Assembly (NCBI GenBank): GCA_903929535.1
Contig: CAIYVC010000116.1
Location: forward strand, 1-64,000
Source: an uncultured Caulobacteraceae bacterium
Lineage (GTDB): Bacteria > Pseudomonadota > Alphaproteobacteria > Caulobacterales > Caulobacteraceae
DNA length: 64,000 nucleotides
Direction: 5' to 3'
The notes under the pieces were generated by a model that made no database searches, was not told the DNA's origin, and saw only the letters and a program-made list of their open reading frames with translations. How positions within the stretch are numbered: position 1 is the first letter of the stretch; each line of letters opens with the position of its first letter. Below, piece by piece: positions 1 to 8,030 of this stretch. Both the position numbers and the translations under genes were made by a program.

Positions 1-302
1 GGGAAGATCGACATGGTCACCTTGTCGCCGGGATTGAGGCTGTGCTTGTTCCAGCCCGAGCGGGTCATCACTCCGGTCGACGACGCCTCGATGGTCCACA
101 GCTGCGGCGCCTTGCCGTTCTGGGCGTCCGCCAGTACGTCGATCGAGATATGCGGATTGGCCCAGTTCAGTTCCTTGACCGTCCCGTGGAAGACGACCGT
201 CCGGGTATTGTCGAACATCGCGCCGGAATGGTGCGCATAGGCCGGCGCGGCCGCGGCGGCGAGCAGCAGCGCTCCCGCCAGCAATCTGATCGGTGCAGTC
301 AT
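1..302 (-). CDS. DUF6152-like exported protein (partial, runs off left edge)
   Basis: About 100 codons are visible from an ATG at 302 and the frame is open to the window edge, so the C-terminus is missing. The N-terminus is a signal peptide (MTAPIRLL, an Ala/Leu-rich core, then AYA) followed by AHHSGAMFD and a V-x-G-x-V-K-E-x-N-W-x-N-P-H pattern. That is the hallmark of the small periplasmic DUF6152 proteins, whose function is unknown. I infer export from the signal peptide. It lies downstream of the SMP-30-like gene on the same strand, with a gap of about 70 bases. Confidence 0.7.
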   Translation of the reverse strand, partial: MTAPIRLLAGALLLAAAAAPAYAHHSGAMFDNTRTVVFHGTVKELNWANPHISIDVLADAQNGKAPQLWTIEASSTGVMTRSGWNKHSLNPGDKVTMSIF

Positions 303-370
303 CACTTCCCTGTCCAAGCTCTAGTGGTTTGGTGGCGCGACTATAGCGATGATCGGTATTCGCACCAAGA

Positions 371-1507
371 CTAGCCCGGCGCCGCCCCCTGCACGCCCAC
401 CCGCACCAGATAGGCGGACTGGCTCGCGCACATCCACAGCCAGTCCCGCTTGGGCCCGCAGAAGCACAGGTTGGCGCAGGTTTCCGGCAGGCGGATGCGG
501 CCGATGCACTTGCCCGCCGGGTTCCACACCGTCACCCCCATGTAGCCGGGGACCGAGGTCGATCCGGCCCAGACGTTGCCCGCCACATCCACCCGGTGGC
601 CGTCGAACCGGCAATAGACGCCGTCCACCATCCCGTCGCTGAAGGTGCGTTGGTTGGCGATGCCGTTGCCCTTGACGTCGGCGACCTCCAGCGTCGGACC
701 CCAGACGAAATAGACCTTCGAATAGTCGGGCGAGAAGGCGATGCCGTTGGGCGCCGGTCCGCCCGCCTTGCTTTCCAAAACCACGTCCAGCCGCCCGCTG
801 GGGTCCAGGCGATAGATGCTGGGCGGACGCACCTGATGCTGCGAGCCGATCAGGCCCGCCCCGCCGTTGCCCAGCGCCGGATTGGCCAGGCCCTTGGGGT
901 TGAAGGGCGCCACGCCCGGATCGGGATGTCCCTCCGACAGCTGCGCCCCGTAGAGCGGGTCGGTGAACCAGATGCTGCCGTCCTTGTGCGGGGCCACGTC
1001 GTTGGGCGAGTTCAGCGGCTGACCCTTGTAGTTGTCGGCCAGGACGGTCATCGACCCGTCGTGCTCCCAGCGCACGATCCGCCGCAGATAGTGTTGGCAG
1101 GAGATTTGGCGGCCCTGGAAGTCGAAGGTGTTGCCGTTGGAGTTGAACGACTGCCGCCGGAACGGCGTCACCTCGCCGGTCTCCCAGATGTAGCGGTACT
1201 GGATGTCGGCGGAGACGTCGCTGAACACGACATACTGGCCCTCGCCGCTCCAGGCCGGGCCTTCCGCCCACTCAAAGCCGGTCTTCACCCGCTTGATCGT
1301 GCTGTGGCCCAGGAAGATGTCGCTGGCGCTGGGGTCCAGCAGCAGGATGTCCGGGTCCGGATAGGTGTTGGGCTGCGCGTCCGGGCCATAGATGCGCCCG
1401 TTCAGGATCGAGTTCGCCGGCGCCAGGGCCGCTTTGGGCTGGGCGTGGGTCAGGATGGGGGCGCAAGACGCGGCTCCCACAATCATCCCGCGGCGGGTGA
1501 ATTCCAT
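371..1507 (-). CDS. SMP-30/gluconolactonase/LRE-family protein, exported
   Basis: 378 residues. The N-terminus MEFTRRGMIVGAA looks like a short twin-arginine or Sec leader ending near THA-Q. The body has the marks of a six-bladed SMP-30/gluconolactonase propeller: EGPAW (about residue 82), NSPNDV, WFTDP, PNGIAFSPD and a C-terminal ANLCFCGP strand. Family members hydrolyse sugar lactones or act as calcium-dependent esterases; the substrate cannot be read from sequence. The ATG follows GGGAGG at 8-base spacing, a strong start. The C-terminal blade is rich in cysteine (C-x2-L-C-F-C). Family assignment is secure, reaction is not. Confidence 0.82.
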   Translation of the reverse strand: MEFTRRGMIVGAASCAPILTHAQPKAALAPANSILNGRIYGPDAQPNTYPDPDILLLDPSASDIFLGHSTIKRVKTGFEWAEGPAWSGEGQYVVFSDVSADIQYRYIWETGEVTPFRRQSFNSNGNTFDFQGRQISCQHYLRRIVRWEHDGSMTVLADNYKGQPLNSPNDVAPHKDGSIWFTDPLYGAQLSEGHPDPGVAPFNPKGLANPALGNGGAGLIGSQHQVRPPSIYRLDPSGRLDVVLESKAGGPAPNGIAFSPDYSKVYFVWGPTLEVADVKGNGIANQRTFSDGMVDGVYCRFDGHRVDVAGNVWAGSTSVPGYMGVTVWNPAGKCIGRIRLPETCANLCFCGPKRDWLWMCASQSAYLVRVGVQGAAPG

Positions 1508-1595
1508 GGCGCTGCCTCCCAGGCGTTTTTCTTGTCCGGCGAAGCTGTGCCTTGCGCCGCTACACTGTCAATGACGCGCGCTCCGGCTCAGGTCC

Positions 1596-1976
1596 TCAGC
1601 TCTTCAGCGTCACGTACAGCTCCCGCTCCAGCCGCCACTGCCCCCGGTCTTCGCGCCAGGCGGCCATGTAGCTCCCGCTCATCTCCACCCCGCCCTTCCA
1701 GCGCCCGACCCAGCGCCCCGTCTCCGCAGCCCGGCCGCCATCGGCGGCGATCTCGACGCTCTCGGTGGTCCGCTCATAAGCGATGAAGCTGGAGTCGGAA
1801 AACTGCGCGGCGAAGGCGGCGATCACAGCGTCCGCGCCCGAGATCAGGTCCCCGTCGCCCACGATCAGCAGCATGTCTGAGGCTAAGTGCGGGCGTAGCC
1901 GTTCGGCGTCATGCGCGGCGATCAACCGGTTGGTCAGCTTGCGCTTGGCGCGGATGGCGTCCTCGGCGTCCGGCAT
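1596..1976 (-). CDS. SnoaL-like / DUF4440 NTF2-fold protein
   Basis: 126 residues from ATG 1976, which overlaps the TGA of the upstream TPR-glycosyltransferase gene as TGATG, so translation is probably coupled. The short alpha+beta protein has an N-terminal helix (RAKRKLTNRLIAAHD), the LIVGDGDLISG turn, the AVIAAFAAQF helix and C-terminal strands with GRWVGRWKGG and WRLERELYV, as in SnoaL/DUF4440 NTF2-like proteins. These bind or turn over small molecules, or are accessory domains; no function can be assigned. It is the last gene of a minus-strand run behind the two TPR genes. Confidence 0.75.
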   Translation of the reverse strand: MPDAEDAIRAKRKLTNRLIAAHDAERLRPHLASDMLLIVGDGDLISGADAVIAAFAAQFSDSSFIAYERTTESVEIAADGGRAAETGRWVGRWKGGVEMSGSYMAAWREDRGQWRLERELYVTLKS

Positions 1977-3655
1977 CAGCCAAGCCCCTCGAGAAATTTC
2001 GGCAGCGTCTGGCGTACGTCCTCCAGCACGCTTGTCCAATCGCCCGGCTGAGCCTGCCGGAACAGCCGCGCCGACGGATACCAGGGGCTGTCGTCCCGCC
2101 CCAGCAGCCAGCGCCAGTCGGCGTTGAACATCAGCATGATCCACACCGGCTTGCCCATCGCCCCCGCCAGATGCGCCACGCTGGTGTCGACCGTCACCAC
2201 CAGGTCCATCTGTTCGATCAGCGCCGCCGTGTCACCGAAGCTCTTCAGCTGATCCCCGACATAGCGCACGCCCGAACCGTTCGCGGCGGCTTCAGCGTCG
2301 GCCGGCCATAGCTGGTTCTGCAGGCAGATCCAGTCGGCCCCCCCTGGAACCAGAACGTCCGAGATCAAGCTCCGAAACTGGTCGAACAGGATCGACCGCC
2401 CATCGTTCTTCAGCAGCCGGCTGCCGCCCCACACCACACCGATCCGTGGACGGACCTTCTCGCCCAACGCCACCGCCCATTGCGCCCGTGACGTCTCGTC
2501 CGCCGCCAGATAGCGCGCCGGCGCCGGAATGCTGTCCAGCCTCGTGCCGAAGCTCTGCGGCAGGCTGGCCATGGGGCAGTAGAAATCGAACGGCCCCGGA
2601 TCATCGTTCTGGCCGATCACCCTGACGCGCGGCTCCAGCGTCCACAGCACCGGATGCAGAGACGCCGGCGCCGCCAGCACCACCCTCGCGCCACGCCCGG
2701 CCAGCATCGCGGCGTAGCGGCAAAACTGGATCGAATCCCCCAGACCCTGCTCGTGATAGACCAGCACCGTCCGGTCCCTCACCTCCTGGCCGGTCCATCG
2801 CGGCTGCGGATAGGTGCGTGGCGCCATGCCGGCCTCCGCCAGTCCCCGCCACTCGTACCCGTCCCAGCCGTCTTCGAGACGCCCCAGCTGCAGCAGCTCT
2901 ATGCCCAGGTTGAAGCGGGCGATGGCGAAGTCGGGCTTCAGCGCCACCGCGCGGGCATGATCCGCCGCCGCCGCCTCGTGCCGGCCAAGGTCGCTGAGCG
3001 CCAGCGCCCGGTTGCACCAGGCCTCGGCATAGTCGGGGTGCAGCCGCAGCGCCGCCTCATGACTGACCAGCGCCTCTTCCAGCCGTCCCAGCGCGTGCAG
3101 AGCGTTGCCCCGGTGGGTGTGGGCGGCGGCGAAGCCGGGCATGATCCGGAGGGCCTCGTCCGCGCTCCCCAACGCCTCCTGGGCGCGGTCCAACTGCATC
3201 AGAGTCACCGCCCGATTGTTGAACCCGTCGGCGAACTCCGGATCCAGAGCGATGGCGGTGTCGAAGGCGGTCAGCGCCTCCTCGCCCCGATGCAGCGTCT
3301 GCAGCGCATTGCCCCGGTTCGCGTGCGGGCCTGCCTGACCCGGCTTCAACGCGATCGACCGGTCGTAGCTGGCCACCGCGTCCTCGTACCGGCCCAACGC
3401 ATAGAGGGCCGTGCCCCGGTTGTCGTAGGCCTCGGGGAAATCGGGCCGAACCGCGATGGCATGGTCGAACAGGTCCACGGCCTTGTCCGCCTCGCCCGAC
3501 TGGAAGGCGATCAGCCCCAGAAGATGCAGCGCCCCCGCATGCTCGGGCTGGCGTTGCAGCACCTCAAGGTAGACGCTCTGCGCCTCGCCCAGCCGCCCCT
3601 CCACATGGTGCGCGACGCCGCTGCGCATCAGTGTCTCGGTCTCGGCTTCCGTCAT
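1976..3655 (-). CDS. TPR protein with GT9-like glycosyltransferase domain (copy 2)
   Basis: 559 residues from ATG 3655, which overlaps the stop of the upstream paralogue as ATGA; a longer in-frame extension is only read-through of that gene in another frame. Roughly residues 7-275 are about eight 34-residue TPR units (A-x-x-x-x-G-x-A-L, P-x-F-x-E-A patterns). Residues ~287-555 resemble a family-9 (heptosyltransferase-type) domain: YHEQGLGD loop, DTSVAHLAGA nucleotide-sugar motif and PVWIM strand. It probably transfers a sugar to a protein or envelope glycan; the acceptor is unknown. It differs from its neighbour mainly by lacking about three TPRs, so this is a tandem duplication. Confidence 0.85.
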   Translation of the reverse strand: MTEAETETLMRSGVAHHVEGRLGEAQSVYLEVLQRQPEHAGALHLLGLIAFQSGEADKAVDLFDHAIAVRPDFPEAYDNRGTALYALGRYEDAVASYDRSIALKPGQAGPHANRGNALQTLHRGEEALTAFDTAIALDPEFADGFNNRAVTLMQLDRAQEALGSADEALRIMPGFAAAHTHRGNALHALGRLEEALVSHEAALRLHPDYAEAWCNRALALSDLGRHEAAAADHARAVALKPDFAIARFNLGIELLQLGRLEDGWDGYEWRGLAEAGMAPRTYPQPRWTGQEVRDRTVLVYHEQGLGDSIQFCRYAAMLAGRGARVVLAAPASLHPVLWTLEPRVRVIGQNDDPGPFDFYCPMASLPQSFGTRLDSIPAPARYLAADETSRAQWAVALGEKVRPRIGVVWGGSRLLKNDGRSILFDQFRSLISDVLVPGGADWICLQNQLWPADAEAAANGSGVRYVGDQLKSFGDTAALIEQMDLVVTVDTSVAHLAGAMGKPVWIMLMFNADWRWLLGRDDSPWYPSARLFRQAQPGDWTSVLEDVRQTLPKFLEGLG

Positions 3656-5646
3656 CGGCGGAGCCCTTCCAGGAAGCCCGGCAGCGCCCGCCGCACATCC
3701 TCCAACACCGCATCCCAATCGCCCGGCGCCGGCTGGCGGAACAGGCGCGCGGAGGGATACCAGGGGCTGTCGTTGCGCTTCAGCAGCCAGCGCCAGTCCG
3801 GATTGAACGGCAGCAATATCCAAACTGGCTTGCCCAAAGCTCCGGCCAGATGCGCCACGCTGGTGTCCACCGTCACCACCAGGTCCATCGCCTCGATCAG
3901 CGCCGCCGTGTCGCTGAAGGTCTTCAGCGCCTCGCCGAAATGCCGGACGCCGCCGCCCAGCACGGCCTCCGCGTCCTGAGGCCGCAGCTCCTTCTGCAGT
4001 GATACCCAATCCGCCGCATCCGACATCAGACCGCCGAACCGCTCGAACGGGATCGACCGGTTGGCGTCATTCTTGTGAGTGCGGTTGCCGCTCCACGCCA
4101 AACCGATCCGTGGTCGGACGATCTCGCCGAGCACCTCCGCCCATCGTGTCTTGGCAGCCTCGTCCGCCATCAGATAGCGCGCCGGCGCGGGGATGCTGTC
4201 CAGCACCGTGCCAAACCCCAGCGGCAGGCTCGGCGCCGGGCAATGGAAGTCGAAATCCCTGGGCCGTTCGCGCTCGCCGATCACTGTCACACGCGGCTCC
4301 AGGGTGGCCAGCACCCCGTGCAGCGCCGCCGGCGCCGCCAGCACAACCTCGGCGCCCCGCTCGGCCAGCATTGCGGCGTAGCGGCTGAACTGGATCGCGT
4401 CGCCCAGTCCCTGCTCGTGATAGACGAACACCGTCCGGTCCCGCACCTCCTGGCCCGTCCATAGCGGCTGCGGATAGGGGCGCGGCGCCAGCGCCGGCTG
4501 CGCCCGCCCGCGCTGCTCGTACTCGGGCCAGCCCTCCTCGAACCGCCCCAGCCGCAGCAGCCCCATGCCCAGGTTGAAGCGGGCGATGCCGAAGTCGGGG
4601 TTGATCGCCGCCGCCCGGCCACAGTCGGCCACAGCCTCCTCATGCCGTCCGAGGTCGGCGAGCACATGGGCGCGGTTGGACCAGGCTTCGGCGTAATCGT
4701 CTTGCGCCGCGATCGCCGCGTCGTGCGCCCGCAGCGCCTCTTCCATCCGCCCCAGCGCCTGCAAGGCGTTGCCCCGGTGCGTCTGGGCCGCGGCGAAGGC
4801 GGGCTTCAGCAGCACCGCCTCGTCCAGGCTCGCCAGAGCCGCCTCGGGTTGTCCCAGCTGCATCAACGACACGGCGCGGTTGTTGAACGCCTCGGCGAAG
4901 TCCGGCTTCAGCGCGATGGCCCTGTCGTGGCTGATCACCGCATCCTTGTGCTTGTCCCACGCCGCCAGCGCCACGCCCCGTCCGAACCAGGCCTCGGCGA
5001 AGGCCGGATTGAGCGCCACCGCCTGATCGTAGCTGGCCAAAGCCTCAGGCAGCCGCCTCAGCCCGTGCAACGCCACCGCCCGGCCCTCGAAGGCCTTGGC
5101 GTATCCGGGATTGAGCGAGATCGCCCGCGCGTGGCTGGTCAACGCTTCGCCGTACCGCTTCAGCACGCTCAGCGCCGCGCCGCGCCCATACCAGGCCTCG
5201 GCGAAATCCGGTTTCAGGGCGATGGCGGCGTCGTAGTCGGCCAGGGCTTCCGGGCCCCGGCCGAGCGCCTGCAGCGCATTGCCCCGGTTGGCGTGGGCGC
5301 CCGGCTGGCCGGGCTTCAGCGCGATGGCCCGGTCGTAGCTCGCCGCCGCCGCCTCGAACCGGTCCAGCGCATAGAGGGCCGTACCCCGGTTGTCGTGGGC
5401 CTCGGGAAAGTCCGGACGGATCGCGATGGCGCGGTCGAACAGCTCCACCGCCCGCGCCGCCTCGCCCGACTGGAAGGCGATCAGGCCCAGCAGATGCAGC
5501 GCCCGCGCGTGCGCCGGCTGGCGGCGCAGCACCTCGCGATAGGCGCGCTCGGCCTCGGCCAGCCTGCCGGCGACATGATGCGCCACGCCGCCTTGCAGCA
5601 GCGCCTCGGTCTCAGGTCCCGCGCCCGCGAACTTGCCGATCTTCAT
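3652..5646 (-). CDS. TPR protein with GT9-like glycosyltransferase domain (copy 1)
   Basis: 664 residues. About eleven TPR units fill residues ~14-380 (RGNALQALGR and AIALKPDFAEA recur almost unchanged), then a GT9-like domain at ~395-660 with YHEQGLGDAIQF, a G-x-A-W-S-G-N strand and DTSVAHLAGALGKPVW. No signal peptide or membrane segment is visible, so a cytoplasmic enzyme is likely, with the superhelix recruiting a partner or acceptor. The downstream copy is shorter by about 100 residues of TPR. The gene begins 63 bases after the TonB receptor; a GC-rich hairpin lies between them. Confidence 0.85.
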   Translation of the reverse strand: MKIGKFAGAGPETEALLQGGVAHHVAGRLAEAERAYREVLRRQPAHARALHLLGLIAFQSGEAARAVELFDRAIAIRPDFPEAHDNRGTALYALDRFEAAAASYDRAIALKPGQPGAHANRGNALQALGRGPEALADYDAAIALKPDFAEAWYGRGAALSVLKRYGEALTSHARAISLNPGYAKAFEGRAVALHGLRRLPEALASYDQAVALNPAFAEAWFGRGVALAAWDKHKDAVISHDRAIALKPDFAEAFNNRAVSLMQLGQPEAALASLDEAVLLKPAFAAAQTHRGNALQALGRMEEALRAHDAAIAAQDDYAEAWSNRAHVLADLGRHEEAVADCGRAAAINPDFGIARFNLGMGLLRLGRFEEGWPEYEQRGRAQPALAPRPYPQPLWTGQEVRDRTVFVYHEQGLGDAIQFSRYAAMLAERGAEVVLAAPAALHGVLATLEPRVTVIGERERPRDFDFHCPAPSLPLGFGTVLDSIPAPARYLMADEAAKTRWAEVLGEIVRPRIGLAWSGNRTHKNDANRSIPFERFGGLMSDAADWVSLQKELRPQDAEAVLGGGVRHFGEALKTFSDTAALIEAMDLVVTVDTSVAHLAGALGKPVWILLPFNPDWRWLLKRNDSPWYPSARLFRQPAPGDWDAVLEDVRRALPGFLEGLRR

Positions 5647-5681
5647 CCATCCCAGATACGCGCACCGCGCGCGCCGGGAAA

Positions 5682-5703
5682 GCGGGGGACTTGCGCCCCC
5701 CGC
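5682..5703 (-). terminator. GC-rich hairpin after the TonB receptor gene
   Basis: GCGGGGG (5682-5688) pairs with CCCCCGC (5697-5703) around an 8-base loop, between the receptor stop and the first TPR gene. On the minus strand the stem is followed by CTTTCCC, a poor T-tract, so it may be a weak or leaky terminator or an mRNA-stabilising stem. Confidence 0.35.
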
Positions 5704-5709
5704 CCTTCG

Positions 5710-7851
5710 CTACAGCCGGTAGTTCAGCGTGATGTTCACCGACCGCGGCTTGGCCAGATACCACTGCTGGCCGCCGTTGCCCGAAACGGTCGGATAGATG
5801 GCGTCCGTGGCGTTGTCGGCGCGCAGGTCGATCGACAGCCGGGGGGTCGGGGTGAAGCGCAGGCCCAGGCCCACATTGTCGTAGGCCGGCAGCTGGATGG
5901 TGTTGGCCGCGTCGGCGTAACGCAGGCCGACGTGCTGCAGGCCGGTGCGCACTTCCCAGTTGGGCATGAAGCGCCAGCGCACCCAGGCGTTGGCCGTCTG
6001 GGTCGGCACATTGGGCGGCCTCTTGCCCGAGCGGTTGACCAGCACCCCGCTCACCGCCTGCTGAAAGTTGTCGTACTTGGCCTGCAGCACGCTGCCGTTG
6101 GCGTCCAGCCTCCAGCCGTGGCTGAAGGCCACCATCAGCGAGCCTTCCACGCCCTGCGAGGACTGCTGGCCGACCTGCTCGGAGACGGTCGGGTTCGACA
6201 GGCTCGGCGTCAGCAGGTTGTTCTCGGTGATCTGGAAGGCCGAGACGGTCCATTGGCCGCGCTGGTCCCAGAAGGTTTGCTTGACCCCGCCTTCGAACTG
6301 CCGGCCCGTCGCCAGATTGAACTGCGACTGCGCCAGGGTGGTGGTGATCAGGGTGCCGACCGAGGCGGTCGCCGTGGCGTACTGCACATAGAGCGAGGTG
6401 TGCGGCAGCGGGTTGTAGACCAGGCCGAACCGGTAGCTCGGTGCATTGAAGGTCTTTTTGAAGTTGGCGCCGTTGTCGGTCACCTTGGTGCCCAGCGTCG
6501 GGTCGGTGTAGCGCAGGTCGGTGATGTCGTACCGTCCGCCCAGCACCAGCGACAGGTTCGGCAGCACCTTCAGCCGGTCCTCGCCGAAGAAGGCGTATTC
6601 GTTGGTGTCGGTGATCACCCGCGGCGCGAAGATGGTGGTGGTGTTCCACACCCCCGGCGAGAAGCTGTAGGGGTTCACCGCCCCCAGCGTCCCGTTGTAG
6701 GGCGAGTTGTTGGCGTTCTCGAAGTGGATGGCGTTGAAGTCGAAGCCGGCCTCCAGCTCGTTGTCCAGCCCGCCGAACTTGTTCTTGTAGGTCAGATAGG
6801 CCTGGTCGCCGACCTGGGTCTCGTTGTGGTGGATGTTGAAGAAGCCCGACAGCGCGACCAGCTTGGTGGTGGCGTTGTAGGTGTAGGTCTCCACGTCGTG
6901 CCACTGCCGGTGGGTGTTCAGCACATAGAGGTCGTTGTGCACCGACAGGTTGTCGCTGGCGGTCCAGTCCGCTTTGAACTGCAGCACGTTGTCGACGAAG
7001 TTCATGTAGCTGTCGGTGGAGGTGAAGTTGCTGTAGCGGATCGCCGGATCCAGCTTCCCCGCCAGGATCGGCGTGCCCCAGTACTCGGTCGGCGAGTTGA
7101 GGCCGAAGTCGTCCGACAGCGACAGCCGCAGGTTCGGCGACACGTCGTACTGCCCAGACACCGACACCGCCGTGGAGTCCGAGGCGCCGTCATGGTTCAG
7201 CCAGCCGGCGGAGTACTGATGGTCCACGTCCAGCCGGTAGCCGCCCTTGCTGCCGATCGCGCCGGTGGTGTCGATCGACTGCTGGTAGGTCGAGAACGAG
7301 CCCCCGCCCAGTTGCACCGTGGTCGACGGCTGGGTCGGGTTGGGCTTGCGCGGCACAACGTTGATCGTGCCGCCGATGGCGCCGACGCCGTACAGTACGG
7401 AGTCCGGCCCGCCGATCACCTCGATATTCTCCACGTTCCAGGTGCTGAACGGGAAGGAGACGGTGCCCGAGCCGATCGCCAGCTGGGTGCCGTCATACAG
7501 CTGCATCACCGCGCTGGTGCCGGTGAAGCCGCGGTAGCTCAGCCCCAGGCCGCCGTTGCCCGGGCTGCCGGCGTTGGACACGCCCGGCGCCGAGCTTTCG
7601 GCCTGCATGATCGACACCTGGCCCAGGCTGCGGATGGTGTCGCCGTCCAGCAGGGTCACGCTGGCCGGGGTCTCCAGGATCGGAATGTTCAGGCGGCTGC
7701 CCGCCAGGGTCGGCGTCTCGATATTGGTCGGCACCGCCGTCACCACCACGCCCTCGACCGCCGTCTGCGCCAAGGCGGCGGCGGGCAGCAGCAGCGGCGC
7801 GAGGCAGGCCGCATAGAGCCAATGCGCGCGCGTTTTACCGGAAATCTTCAC
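5710..7851 (-). CDS. TonB-dependent siderophore receptor
   Basis: 713 residues from GTG 7851, chosen over an ATG at 7890 because AGGGGA sits 7-8 bases before it and the signal peptide (VKISGKTRAHWLYAACLAPLLL...ALAQ) then begins at residue 1. TAVEGVVVTA is a TonB-box-like start of the mature protein. The plug has TPASVTLLDG, YRGFTGTSA and GGPDSVLYG; the rest is a 22-strand-type barrel with alternating aromatic/hydrophobic strands. The family imports ferric siderophores or similar chelates across the outer membrane. The final strand ends NYRL rather than in an aromatic residue. The PepSY gene upstream suggests reductive iron release. Confidence 0.9.
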   Translation of the reverse strand: MKISGKTRAHWLYAACLAPLLLPAAALAQTAVEGVVVTAVPTNIETPTLAGSRLNIPILETPASVTLLDGDTIRSLGQVSIMQAESSAPGVSNAGSPGNGGLGLSYRGFTGTSAVMQLYDGTQLAIGSGTVSFPFSTWNVENIEVIGGPDSVLYGVGAIGGTINVVPRKPNPTQPSTTVQLGGGSFSTYQQSIDTTGAIGSKGGYRLDVDHQYSAGWLNHDGASDSTAVSVSGQYDVSPNLRLSLSDDFGLNSPTEYWGTPILAGKLDPAIRYSNFTSTDSYMNFVDNVLQFKADWTASDNLSVHNDLYVLNTHRQWHDVETYTYNATTKLVALSGFFNIHHNETQVGDQAYLTYKNKFGGLDNELEAGFDFNAIHFENANNSPYNGTLGAVNPYSFSPGVWNTTTIFAPRVITDTNEYAFFGEDRLKVLPNLSLVLGGRYDITDLRYTDPTLGTKVTDNGANFKKTFNAPSYRFGLVYNPLPHTSLYVQYATATASVGTLITTTLAQSQFNLATGRQFEGGVKQTFWDQRGQWTVSAFQITENNLLTPSLSNPTVSEQVGQQSSQGVEGSLMVAFSHGWRLDANGSVLQAKYDNFQQAVSGVLVNRSGKRPPNVPTQTANAWVRWRFMPNWEVRTGLQHVGLRYADAANTIQLPAYDNVGLGLRFTPTPRLSIDLRADNATDAIYPTVSGNGGQQWYLAKPRSVNITLNYRL

Positions 7852-7903
7852 CTGGCCGTCCCCTGGATTGGAAGAGCGCGGGCAAGGCATGCGCCGTCAG
7901 CTT

Positions 7904-7921
7904 CAGACGCGCGTGCGTCTG
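7904..7921. promoter_or_regulatory. Inverted repeat upstream of the TonB receptor
   Basis: CAGACGC-GCGT-GCGTCTG, a perfect 7-bp dyad with a 4-base centre, lies about 53 bases before the receptor GTG in the ~180-base gap after the PepSY gene. It could be an operator for the receptor or a small stem. It does not resemble a Fur box. Confidence 0.3.
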
Positions 7922-8030
7922 AATTCCCTGAACGGCGCGGTCACCCCGCGTCTTCGGTGTTTTGGGCTTTCGCCCCCCGCGGCGGTATACGCAGGCGACG
8001 GAGCTTCCCCTCAAACGGGGCGAATATCGC

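Noticed and set aside
1976-4009. Longer (677-codon) version of TPR copy 2
   Set aside because: The extra 118 codons lie inside the upstream paralogue in another frame and lack TPR character. ATG 3655 overlapping the stop as ATGA is the natural start.
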